Origin: DAOTTY01 sp964451095
GTDB lineage: Bacteria; Chloroflexota; Anaerolineae; Aggregatilineales; Phototrophicaceae
Length of the DNA stretch: 64,000 nucleotides
Direction: 5' to 3'
Assembly (NCBI GenBank): GCA_964451095.1
Contig: CAYVGI010000008.1
Location: 5,501 to 69,500 of the forward strand
Part shown: piece by piece, positions 26,919-34,883 of the stretch
Position numbering within the stretch: position 1 is the stretch's first letter
Layout: each line of letters begins with the position of its first letter
Position numbers and translations under genes: made by a program
Notes under the pieces: model-generated
Told to the model about the DNA's origin: nothing
Database searches by the model: none
What the model saw: only the letters and a program-made list of their open reading frames with translations

Positions 26919-27629
26919 TTAATCGTCTTGCGGGGGAACCTGCGTGCTAGGGCGTTGTCGTCGACGTGTGATCTCCGCCGGGGTGAGTCCCCAGCCCTTC
27001 ACACCCAAAGTGACCCCCGTCATTTGCATGACGTATTGTAACATCTTTGCCCGCCCCCGTGTGGGGCGTACGCCAATGTCACCGCGCATTTTACGCAGCG
27101 TTTGGTAGATGTCCTCGGGTGCTTCTGACGGGGCAGCAATTGGCACAGGTAGCCACGCATTCAGCGAGCCGTCATCTGCAAATTTTTCTTCTGCCGTTTT
27201 AAGCAGCGCCTTTAGCTCATCCAGGGTGCAGTGCTCTATATAGGGCGGTATGCTGTTGAGGTCTGGCGTGTAGCCGAGCATAACTGCGACTTCCGGTTGC
27301 AAATGTGGCTTGTCCCCTTGCAGCAGCTCGCCTTGGTCATAATAGCGGTACCCGAACGGTGCCCCAACAATTTGTGCCCCGTCCTTACCGTCATACTGCC
27401 ACTCGTGCACCATGCGATAGCACACGGTAATCTCGTCAAACTGATAGCGAGTACGCTTGTGTAGCTGCTCCACGATGTGCGTTTCGCTGTTCGGGGTCAT
27501 ACACTCCGTCAACGTGTATGACCACACAATGTGGCGGCGGATGTCGTTGCTAAGCGTCACAGACTCTGAAGCGGTTTCGTACTGGTAGGGGAGGCTGGAG
27601 ACAATGAGTGGCATGGTTACTTCACCCAT
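26919..27629 (-). CDS. hypothetical protein
   Basis: A 236-residue soluble protein without recognisable domains. The N-terminal half is beta-rich with many aromatics (YRMVHEWQYDGKDG, GYRYYDQGELL). The C-terminal 60 residues are basic and helical (YQTLRKMRGDIGVRPTRGR). No signal peptide or membrane segment is present. A second in-frame ATG at 27614 with GGTGA 9 bases upstream is an alternative start. It lies 23 bases upstream of the WD40 gene on the same strand. I do not recognise the family. Confidence 0.6.
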   Translation of the reverse strand: MGEVTMPLIVSSLPYQYETASESVTLSNDIRRHIVWSYTLTECMTPNSETHIVEQLHKRTRYQFDEITVCYRMVHEWQYDGKDGAQIVGAPFGYRYYDQGELLQGDKPHLQPEVAVMLGYTPDLNSIPPYIEHCTLDELKALLKTAEEKFADDGSLNAWLPVPIAAPSEAPEDIYQTLRKMRGDIGVRPTRGRAKMLQYVMQMTGVTLGVKGWGLTPAEITRRRQRPSTQVPPQDD

Positions 27630-27719
27630 AGAAACTTTTACAATGCACCTATTCTAACAGGTGGTGCCTATAGTAAGCGTAAAGCTTGCCAAATATAACG
27701 AAATCGTTAGAAGAGACAA

Positions 27720-28469
27720 CTAAAACGTGACCATCTGCACGGGCAAGTGGTCTACCCGGCTAAAGTAACGCAGCACCGGGTAACCCGTGTGGTCGAAGTC
27801 AAAGCGGGTAACAGAAGTATTGTACGGATAGATAAAGCTCGTGCGCGTAGGGTTGCGCCCTGTGTCCCCGTGCAGCAGCGTGCTCATCAGCAGGTTGGTG
27901 AAGTCTGCATGGGAAATAAGCGCAATGTGTTTGCCTACCCACGCCCCCTTCGCTTGCTCCTTCAGGAAGATCGCAACCCGCCGCCCGCGCTCCACAAACG
28001 CCGCCTCTGGCTCAAACACATCCAACGTCCACCAGCCATCATCGGTAACGTTCTCCGGGATAACGCAGTTGCCGACGATTTCCCGCATTTGTGGGCGAGT
28101 GAGTCCAGGGTAGGTGGTTACCGCCCCGGTATCACGTACTCGCTGGTAGATGCCACCGTACTCGTAGATGTCCATCATCACATGCACTGGCATATCCAGC
28201 GCATCGGAGAGAGGCTTGGCGGTTTGCAGCGTCCGCCGGAACGGACTCGCGTACAGTTCGTCAATGCGGTAGATGGGCAGGTGAGGGTGCTGCGCAAGTG
28301 CCGCCTGCATCTCGTCAGATTCCGCGTGTTGGCGCATCACACCCGCCAGGTGCGCTGCCTGCTGGTGCCCCAACGGAGACAGCGGCGCATCGGCAACATG
28401 CTGGAAGCCGGGGGTGCCCTCACCCGCGTTGTTAACAGACTGCGCGTGACGAATCAGGTACAGGTACAC
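27720..28469 (-). CDS. histidine phosphatase family protein
   Basis: A 249-residue phosphoglycerate-mutase-like histidine phosphatase. The phosphohistidine motif is LIRHAQSVNNAGEG at residues 5-18, and the second catalytic histidine is in ALISHADFTNLL near 190. LYASPFRRTLQTAKPL is the usual arginine-containing substrate pocket. It is longer than the minimal 200-residue enzymes, with an insertion in the cap region. The GTG start overlaps the tsaD stop (TAGTG), so it is coupled to the tRNA-modification gene. The substrate is unknown. Confidence 0.87.
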   Translation of the reverse strand: MYLYLIRHAQSVNNAGEGTPGFQHVADAPLSPLGHQQAAHLAGVMRQHAESDEMQAALAQHPHLPIYRIDELYASPFRRTLQTAKPLSDALDMPVHVMMDIYEYGGIYQRVRDTGAVTTYPGLTRPQMREIVGNCVIPENVTDDGWWTLDVFEPEAAFVERGRRVAIFLKEQAKGAWVGKHIALISHADFTNLLMSTLLHGDTGRNPTRTSFIYPYNTSVTRFDFDHTGYPVLRYFSRVDHLPVQMVTF

Positions 28470-29539
28470 TACTCCACCTCACCGTATGTGTTCATAGATA
28501 GGTGCCACATCGGCACAACGTCAAAATCAATGCCTGTGCGCAAGCCCTCTTCGTAACGGTAGTAACCCGCAGCGGCAATCATCGCGCCGTTGTCTGTGCA
28601 CAGGTTTAGCGGCGGGTAGCGCACAGGCAAGTCGGTTCGTTCGCGCATCTGCCGCCGCAGGTAGGTGTTCGCGCTCACGCCGCCCGCCAGCAAAACTTCT
28701 GTTACGTTGTGCTCCTCGGCAGCACGCGCCGTCTTATCGACCAGTGCATCCACCAACGCCGCCTGGAAGCTCGCTGCCACGTCTGCCACGCTCACATCGG
28801 AGCGCAACTGCGCCCGCTTCTCTGCACCGCGCTCACGCCGGGCAGCGCTGTTCGGCTGCACCGTGACCTCACGCATCACAGCAGTTTTCAGCCCGCTAAA
28901 ACTAAAATCGTAGCCCTCATCGTGCAGCAGCGCCCGTGGGAAGTCAAACGCACGCGGGTTGCCGTTCTGTGCCGTGCGCTCAATGTTCGGTCCGCCGGGG
29001 TAGGGCAGCCCCAGCAAGCGTCCTACTTTGTCGAACGCCTCGCCCGCTGCGTCATCCAGCGTCGCGCCCAGCCGTGTGTATTCACCGTGCCCGGTCATGA
29101 GCAGCAGCTCGCTGTGCCCACCGCTCACAATCAGCACCAGCACCGGGAACTGTGGCTCTCGGAACGGTTGGGTAAGCCACAGCGAATACACATGCCCTTC
29201 CAGGTGATTAATGCCCAGCAGCGGTTTGCCTGTTGCCAGCGCCAGCCCCTTGGCATAATTCGTACCCACCATCAAAGAGCCAACCAGACCCGGTCCCCGA
29301 GTCACCGCAATCGCGTCAATGTGACTGTAGTCGATTGCCGCATCTCGTATTGCCTGGTCAACCACCGCCCCAATCGCCTCTGCATGGGCACGCGACGCCA
29401 GTTCCGGGAAGACACCACCGTATTCAGCGTGTAGGTCAATTTGGCTGGCAACAATATTGGACGCAATGGTGTGACCATCTACCACAACAGCGGCAGCAGT
29501 CTCGTCGCAAGATGTCTCCACTCCGAGGATATATGTCAT
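28469..29539 (-). CDS. tsaD: tRNA N6-adenosine threonylcarbamoyltransferase
   Basis: A 356-residue TsaD, which transfers threonylcarbamoyl from TC-AMP to A37 of ANN-decoding tRNAs, with TsaB and TsaE (not in the window). It begins ILGVETSCDETAAAVV, and the metal-binding HxxxH is in INHLEGHVYSLW near residue 111. The ASKA-type core GGHSELLLM and the C-terminal GGVSANTYLRRQM are also present. Length is normal for the family (about 335-360). It lies 46 bases downstream of a tRNA-Lys(UUU) gene on the same strand and overlaps the phosphatase by one base. Confidence 0.95.
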   Translation of the reverse strand: MTYILGVETSCDETAAAVVVDGHTIASNIVASQIDLHAEYGGVFPELASRAHAEAIGAVVDQAIRDAAIDYSHIDAIAVTRGPGLVGSLMVGTNYAKGLALATGKPLLGINHLEGHVYSLWLTQPFREPQFPVLVLIVSGGHSELLLMTGHGEYTRLGATLDDAAGEAFDKVGRLLGLPYPGGPNIERTAQNGNPRAFDFPRALLHDEGYDFSFSGLKTAVMREVTVQPNSAARRERGAEKRAQLRSDVSVADVAASFQAALVDALVDKTARAAEEHNVTEVLLAGGVSANTYLRRQMRERTDLPVRYPPLNLCTDNGAMIAAAGYYRYEEGLRTGIDFDVVPMWHLSMNTYGEVE

Positions 29540-29585
29540 GGTTTATTGGCTTGATATGTTGAGTGGGTGGGAAATGTTGATCTGA

Positions 29586-29657
29586 TGACCCCGGTAGGAC
29601 TCGAACCTACAACCAGCGGATTAAAAGTCCGATGCTCTGCCATTGAGCTACGAGGCC
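29586..29657 (-). tRNA. tRNA-Lys (anticodon UUU)
   Basis: A complete 72-base cloverleaf on the minus strand: acceptor GGCCTCG pairing with CGGGGTC, D-arm TAGCTCAATGGCAGAGCA, anticodon loop CTTTTAA giving UUU, and T-arm GTAGGTTCGAGTCCTAC. The discriminator is A; CCA is not encoded. It lies upstream of tsaD with no terminator visible between them. Position 37 is A, so it is a substrate type for the t6A modification made by TsaD. Confidence 0.95.
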
Positions 29658-29767
29658 ACTGCATACAGCAGTATACATCATGCCCGCCCGAATTCAAGGT
29701 CAGGCAGGCAGCAAGCACGGCACATGCTCATATTCTGGTCATGATTTAACTTGCACTGCTCACAGGC

Positions 29768-30337
29768 TCATTCGCGTGGCTTCACCGCAATCAACTGAGA
29801 CACCCCATCGGTGTTGCTGTGGTGCAGTACACGCCAGTCCGCAAAGTAACCCAGCAGCTCCCCAGGGCGGAACAACTGCTCTGTGTCGTAGTCTGGGTCT
29901 TGGTTGAGGTGGCGCGTGTTGTACCCGTAGTAAATCACGCGCCCACCGGGGCGCACACAAGCACGAATATCCGGCATTAGCCCCCGTTTGATGAAGCGTG
30001 CCACGATCGCCACGTCATATGCTGCTTTGGGCAGTTGATGCGTGTCCAGGTCAACGGGCAGCAGGTTAACCCCACGGATGCCCGCCCTTGCCACACGCGC
30101 CTGCGCCACCGTTAGTGCAACGCGGCTAATGTCCAGAGCGTCCGTTGTATAGCCCTGCGTCGCCAGCCACAGCGCGTTCTGCGCGTAGCCGCAAGCAATA
30201 TCGACGGCACGTGCTTCGGTTTCCGCCGTCAACGGTGGCACGTACTCAAAAAGCAGCGGGTCTGGCGAGGGGTAGTTCCTGCCCCCCTTCTGCCGCTGGT
30301 AGTAATGATCCCAATGCACACGCTCTGCAACCGACAT
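29768..30337 (-). CDS. class I SAM-dependent methyltransferase (TehB-like)
   Basis: A 189-residue methyltransferase. Motif I is AVDIACGYAQNALWLA near residue 44, the ribose-binding acidic residue is in TTDALDISRVAL near 66, and motif IV is YDVAIVARFIKRGL near 110, followed by CVRPGGRVIYYG. Size and the N-terminal HWDHYYQRQKGG recall TehB/thiopurine-type small-molecule methyltransferases. It is 12 bases downstream of the hypothetical gene at 30350-31192 on the same strand. The substrate is unknown. Confidence 0.83.
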   Translation of the reverse strand: MSVAERVHWDHYYQRQKGGRNYPSPDPLLFEYVPPLTAETEARAVDIACGYAQNALWLATQGYTTDALDISRVALTVAQARVARAGIRGVNLLPVDLDTHQLPKAAYDVAIVARFIKRGLMPDIRACVRPGGRVIYYGYNTRHLNQDPDYDTEQLFRPGELLGYFADWRVLHHSNTDGVSQLIAVKPRE

Positions 30338-30349
30338 AACAACCCGCGC

Positions 30350-31192
30350 CTAGTCCTTGCCGCCGTATACAGGAATATAACTCAGGGCAGCGGGCACTGC
30401 CGCCATGGTTTCCGCATCACCGGGGTATAACCGTGCATTCGGTTTGCGCTGGCGACGTGCGTGCAGTCCATACGCATCGCGCAGCGCGATAAAATCGGGT
30501 TCCCGCCAGTGCTGCGGCACTGTCAGCAGGTCTATCACATCCTGCAACGCTTGTACGCTTGGCGCATCCCAGTTGATTTTACCTTGCCCCAGCAGTGCAT
30601 TCGCCCCTTCTACATCATCGCTGCTGCCGCCTGCCTTGCGCAGCAGGTTCCCTGTGATCTTGCCAAACATCTTGCTCACCGCGTCTGGCGATACCCCCGC
30701 CCCCATGTCTCGAATATCATCGGGCAAGGCGTCGTAGGGAACATTATTCGGCTGGTTCTCGTCCGGTGGGATGAGTGTAACCTGCATCCGGGTCAGCGCG
30801 TTCTGCAGGGCGTCAATCGTCGCCCCCTCACGTAAGTGCTCGCGCAGCACATCGGCTGCACTGTCTACACGCTCACTATGTCGGTATATGTCGATTTCCG
30901 CCTGCCCCGCCCGAACAGTGACCAGCATACCTGCGCAGTCCAACGTGACCGTTGCGAGTAGCGGCTTCGGGGGTGGCTCGGAGAGGATTAACCGCACCCA
31001 GTTCTGGTCCTCAGCCGCGACGAAGCTGCGAACCGTGTTGTGGTAGCTTTTACTGGGGATGGTTCCAAATGGATCGTAGAGCGTATAACCCAGCGACTTA
31101 AGCGCGTCACGCAGTTGTTGTGCAATGGTTGCTTGCGTGCCAACGCCGTTATCGCAGGTTAAGAATAGGCTGCACCAGGGGTTTTGTGTCAT
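30350..31192 (-). CDS. hypothetical protein
   Basis: A 280-residue soluble protein. The N-terminal 110 residues alternate strands and helices (IAQQLRDALKSLGYTLYDPF, RLILSEPPPKPLLATVTLD) without a known motif. The middle contains VSPDAVSKMFGKITGNLLRK, and the C-terminus is basic (HARRQRKPNARLYPG). Its ATG lies 44 bases inside the 3' end of the upstream GNAT-like gene, an unusually long same-strand overlap that suggests coupling. I do not recognise the family. Confidence 0.6.
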   Translation of the reverse strand: MTQNPWCSLFLTCDNGVGTQATIAQQLRDALKSLGYTLYDPFGTIPSKSYHNTVRSFVAAEDQNWVRLILSEPPPKPLLATVTLDCAGMLVTVRAGQAEIDIYRHSERVDSAADVLREHLREGATIDALQNALTRMQVTLIPPDENQPNNVPYDALPDDIRDMGAGVSPDAVSKMFGKITGNLLRKAGGSSDDVEGANALLGQGKINWDAPSVQALQDVIDLLTVPQHWREPDFIALRDAYGLHARRQRKPNARLYPGDAETMAAVPAALSYIPVYGGKD

Positions 31193-32336
31193 CGGTTTGT
31201 GTGTTTGGTTTTTCAGCTACTTGCGCAGCATAGCATACGACACTGCCAAAGTCTATGAACCCCAATTCGCGCACAATCTGCCGCTCAGACTCCGCCTCGC
31301 CCGGTGCGAACACGAGATCACAGCCCTGTTCCAACGCTTTGTGCAGCACTTCCTGGTACAGTAGCTGGGTCACGCCGGGGGTGTGCATCTCCTTGAACAC
31401 CGCAATGCCGACGATGTGCGCGGTGTTGTTGTGCACGGTCGCCCGCGCAACCCCAAACGGGAAGCCATCGCGCAGGGCAGTAATGTTGATCTGCTTGCCC
31501 ATCTTCGCTGCCTGCGCCACCCGCCCCACAAACAGCGGTTCCACGCCCAGCGTCAGCACATCATAGTACGCATTCTGCCACACATACCACCACACCTCGG
31601 CGCTGCGCACATCGGTGACGGTCTCAAGTTGCAGGTCGTAGGGCGCATCTGCCGCGTCCACACGTGGCGGTAGTTCCCCACGGAAGCCATCCCGCAAGAA
31701 GACCATGAGCGGTGTCTCTAGCTCAATTTCCATCTCAAGCTGGCGCAGGTTGCGTGCAAACAGCGGCGGCAAAAGCCCCTCAATGTAAGTCACGCGGGGC
31801 ACTCGGTCTAGCGACTTCAGATGGTCGATACCCTGCCGAACGTGCTCTGCCGATACCCATGCGGTTTTGCGGCGCGGCGTGACGTAGTTCAGGCTGCCGA
31901 TGCCGTTGTTAGGGTGGTGCACCACCTCCACCAACCCAAGTGTTTCGTGTTTTGCGCCCATTTCTAGCTGCGCGTTCAGCAAATGTTCCTGCACCCGCCG
32001 CAGCGCCTGGCGTGCCTCCCGGTCTACCTTCACCGATAGCTGGCTGGTGGCGTCGCCATCTGTCAGCACGGTGTCCGTCTGGTCGGTTTGCAGTGTTTCC
32101 AGGTCTTTGTCGATCTCCCCCACGGAGGTAATCAGTTCCTCGTGAGTGTCATCTAGGATGCCCTCTTGCTCGCCCATTTCCTGCAAGCGCTGCTGCAACC
32201 GCGCAAGCACCTCTCGCAGGTTTTCTATGCCGCGCCCACTGTGCGTTTGCTTGCCATTTAGGTCTGGGGCAGGTTTTGGGGGGAGTTGGGGGGTGTGGTT
32301 GTTATCGCCGCTGGACGCGCCATTGTCTTGGTGCAT
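31149..32336 (-). CDS. coiled-coil protein with C-terminal GNAT-like acetyltransferase domain
   Basis: A 395-residue protein. Residues 1-40 are disordered and Gln/Asn/Pro-rich. About 38-120 form a coiled coil (NLREVLARLQQRLQEMG, ALRRVQEHLLNAQLEMG). From about 150 two weak GNAT-like halves follow; the second has AHIVGIAVFKEMHTPGVTQL and ELGFIDFGSVVCY, the strand-helix pattern of acetyl-CoA-binding domains, but with a poor acetyl-CoA loop. The 3' end overlaps the next gene by 44 bases. Acetyltransferase activity is an inference from fold-like pattern only. Confidence 0.62.
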   Translation of the reverse strand: MHQDNGASSGDNNHTPQLPPKPAPDLNGKQTHSGRGIENLREVLARLQQRLQEMGEQEGILDDTHEELITSVGEIDKDLETLQTDQTDTVLTDGDATSQLSVKVDREARQALRRVQEHLLNAQLEMGAKHETLGLVEVVHHPNNGIGSLNYVTPRRKTAWVSAEHVRQGIDHLKSLDRVPRVTYIEGLLPPLFARNLRQLEMEIELETPLMVFLRDGFRGELPPRVDAADAPYDLQLETVTDVRSAEVWWYVWQNAYYDVLTLGVEPLFVGRVAQAAKMGKQINITALRDGFPFGVARATVHNNTAHIVGIAVFKEMHTPGVTQLLYQEVLHKALEQGCDLVFAPGEAESERQIVRELGFIDFGSVVCYAAQVAEKPNTQTDDTKPLVQPILNLR

Positions 32337-32447
32337 GGGTTTCGTTTCTACTTTACATCGCTTAACTCGCTATCAGACTAAGTGTATCAGTCTCGTAACA
32401 ATTGTTGCGTTCGAAAGCGGTAGAGAACGGTTAGATTTTGCTACCAG

Positions 32448-34679
32448 TTAGGGTAAGGCGAGCGCTCGCAAACGGGGCAGCAGCCCACTGTAGCGGTCTG
32501 CAACTTTGTTATTGCCCACCGCAATCCCAACCGCCTTGTCCATGCCTACCAGCACCACCAGCTTGCGGGCACGGGTAATCGCCGTGTACAGCAGGTTACG
32601 CTGCAACATCACATAGTGCTGCGTCACGACTGGCATCACCACCACCGGGTACTCGCTGCCCTGGCTGCGGTGGGTGCTAATGCAATAGGAGAGCACAAGC
32701 TGGTCTAGCTCGCTGAAGGCGTAGTCTACGCGCTGGTCTTCAAACCACACTTCAAGCTCGTTCGCGTCTTTGTCTATACTGTAGATGCGCCCGCCATCCC
32801 CGTTGAACACGCCCTTATCGTAGTTGTTCTTGGTCTGCATCACTTTGTCCCCCACCCGGAAGATAACGCCCTTGTGCTTGGCATATGCCTTGGGGCGCGG
32901 TTGGTCTGCCGGGTTGAGTGCCGCTTGCAGGGCGTTGTTCAGCGCGTTGACGCCCACCGGACCCTTGTACATGGGTGCCAGCACCTGCACATCCTGGATC
33001 GGATCGAAGTTGAACTTCTGCGGCACCCGGTTCACCACCACGTCCACAACCATCTCTGCCGCCTCGGCAGGCGTGTTCATCCTGAAGAAGAAAAAGTCGT
33101 CACTATCGTTGGCAAGGTAGGGCAGGCTCCCCGTGTTGATGGCGTGCGCGTTGGCAACAATATGGCTGCGTGCATCCTGCCGGAAGATGCGGTCTAGCCG
33201 GGTGACGTGTGCTACCCCGCTGTCGATTACATCGCGCAGCACATTGCCCGCCCCCACGCTGGGTAGCTGGTCAACATCCCCCACGAGCATCAGGTGAGCA
33301 TAGGGAGGTAGCGCCTTCAACACATTGTAGAACAGCACCACATCCAGCATAGATGTCTCGTCCAGCACCAGCATATCTGTCTCTAGCGGGTTATCCTCAT
33401 CATGCTCGAAGTAGTTCCCGCCCCCCGGCTGGAAGCCCAGCAACCGATGAATTGTGCTTGCCGGGCGCTGGGTTGCTTCGCTCAGGCGCTTGGCAGCACG
33501 CCCTGTCGGTGCCGCCAGCGAGACCTTGTGCCCCAGTTCCTCCACCGCCTCAATGACCATGCGCAGTGTCGTGGTTTTACCGGTGCCGGGTCCGCCCGTC
33601 AGCACGCTCAACTTATTCATCAGCGCCGCTTTGATCGCGCCACGCTGCTGATCCGTTAGCTGAACGTCGCTCGCCTCGACAATTTCCGTGACGTAGCCGT
33701 CCAGGTCATGCGCCTGGGACTGTGCCAGCACAGGCGCTGCGGCAAGTGCTTGGCGCAGCAACCGCACAATGCCCCGCTCCGAGTTGTAATAAATCGGCAG
33801 GTAAATTGCCTCAACCACCGCGCCCTCAACCACCAGCATCTCGCTCTTTACCAGGTCTTGCGTGACGCGCTGCGCCACCACCGTATCAATCAGGTGAATA
33901 TTGCTGAGCTTGAGCAGTTCCGCCGTCGTCTCCACCAGCACATCACGCGGGGCATATGTGTGCCCTTCCTGTGCCAGTCGGCTCAGCGCATACGATAGCC
34001 CGGCACTGATGCGTTCGGGGCTTTCCACCCCCCAGTCCATAGACTTGGCAATGTCATCTGCTTTGATGAAGCCCACACCAAACACATCATCGGCAAGCTG
34101 GTAGGGGTTACTTTGCACCACCTGTATTGTGGTGTCGCCATACGCATCGTAAATGCGCCGGGCAAAGCGTGACGTCACACCATAACCCTGCAAGAAGATA
34201 AGCACCTCGCGCTCAACCGCGTTTTGCTGCCAGGTCTCGATTATTTTCTCCGCCTGTTGGTCGCGCAGCCCCTTGACCTCGAACAAGCGCTCCGGTGTGC
34301 GGTTAAGCACGTCCAGCGTCTTTTCGCCGAAGTGCTCCACGATACGCTCTGCGGACTTGGGACCAACCCCGGTGACGATTTCCGCTAGGTAACGGGTAAT
34401 GCCGCGTTTGCTGGTCGGCAGGATGGGTCGCACCTGCTCTGCACGGAACTGCAAACCCCACTTGGGGTCTTCGCGCCACTCACCCTTGAACTCTGCCGCC
34501 TCCCCTACATTCAGTTGGGGTAGTGTGCCCACCACGGCAACCGTGCCATCACGCGCAACAGCATCTCCGCGGGCGTTTTCCGCAGCAACTTTAAGCACGC
34601 TGTAGCCGTTCTCCTCGTTGAAGTACGTTACCCGCTCTACAACGCCGCTGATTGTGTCTGTGAACATGTTTTCTGTCAT
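32448..34679 (-). CDS. recD2: ATP-dependent RecD2-type DNA helicase
   Basis: A 743-residue SF1B 5'-3' helicase of the RecD2 group (RecD-like but without RecBC). The N-terminal OB-like region begins SGVVERVTYFNEENGYSVLK. Helix-hairpin-helix repeats follow (GVGPKSAERIVEHFGEKTL). Then come motor motifs: Walker A LTGGPGTGKTTTL, LDETSMLD, LVGDVDQLPSVGAGNVL and STHRSQGSEYPVV. ATG 34679 gives the family's length; a longer frame to 34799 has no homologous residues. It acts in DNA repair and recombination. It is monocistronic as far as can be seen and divergent from the substrate-binding-protein gene. Confidence 0.93.
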   Translation of the reverse strand: MTENMFTDTISGVVERVTYFNEENGYSVLKVAAENARGDAVARDGTVAVVGTLPQLNVGEAAEFKGEWREDPKWGLQFRAEQVRPILPTSKRGITRYLAEIVTGVGPKSAERIVEHFGEKTLDVLNRTPERLFEVKGLRDQQAEKIIETWQQNAVEREVLIFLQGYGVTSRFARRIYDAYGDTTIQVVQSNPYQLADDVFGVGFIKADDIAKSMDWGVESPERISAGLSYALSRLAQEGHTYAPRDVLVETTAELLKLSNIHLIDTVVAQRVTQDLVKSEMLVVEGAVVEAIYLPIYYNSERGIVRLLRQALAAAPVLAQSQAHDLDGYVTEIVEASDVQLTDQQRGAIKAALMNKLSVLTGGPGTGKTTTLRMVIEAVEELGHKVSLAAPTGRAAKRLSEATQRPASTIHRLLGFQPGGGNYFEHDEDNPLETDMLVLDETSMLDVVLFYNVLKALPPYAHLMLVGDVDQLPSVGAGNVLRDVIDSGVAHVTRLDRIFRQDARSHIVANAHAINTGSLPYLANDSDDFFFFRMNTPAEAAEMVVDVVVNRVPQKFNFDPIQDVQVLAPMYKGPVGVNALNNALQAALNPADQPRPKAYAKHKGVIFRVGDKVMQTKNNYDKGVFNGDGGRIYSIDKDANELEVWFEDQRVDYAFSELDQLVLSYCISTHRSQGSEYPVVVMPVVTQHYVMLQRNLLYTAITRARKLVVLVGMDKAVGIAVGNNKVADRYSGLLPRLRALALP

Positions 34680-34883
34680 GGGTTGTATTGTACTCCACTT
34701 TCTCACCATGTCCGGCGTCATTTTCCCACCTGCTCCACACTTTACACCGGGGCGCAGATGAGTGAAATATAAGAATGATGACGGAATATTGTAGGACACG
34801 GTGCGGTCGGTGGCGAAGTCACACTTAGCACGTAATAATCCTATTCATCACAAACCATTCCTCTGAAAGGAAAATAGATATTT

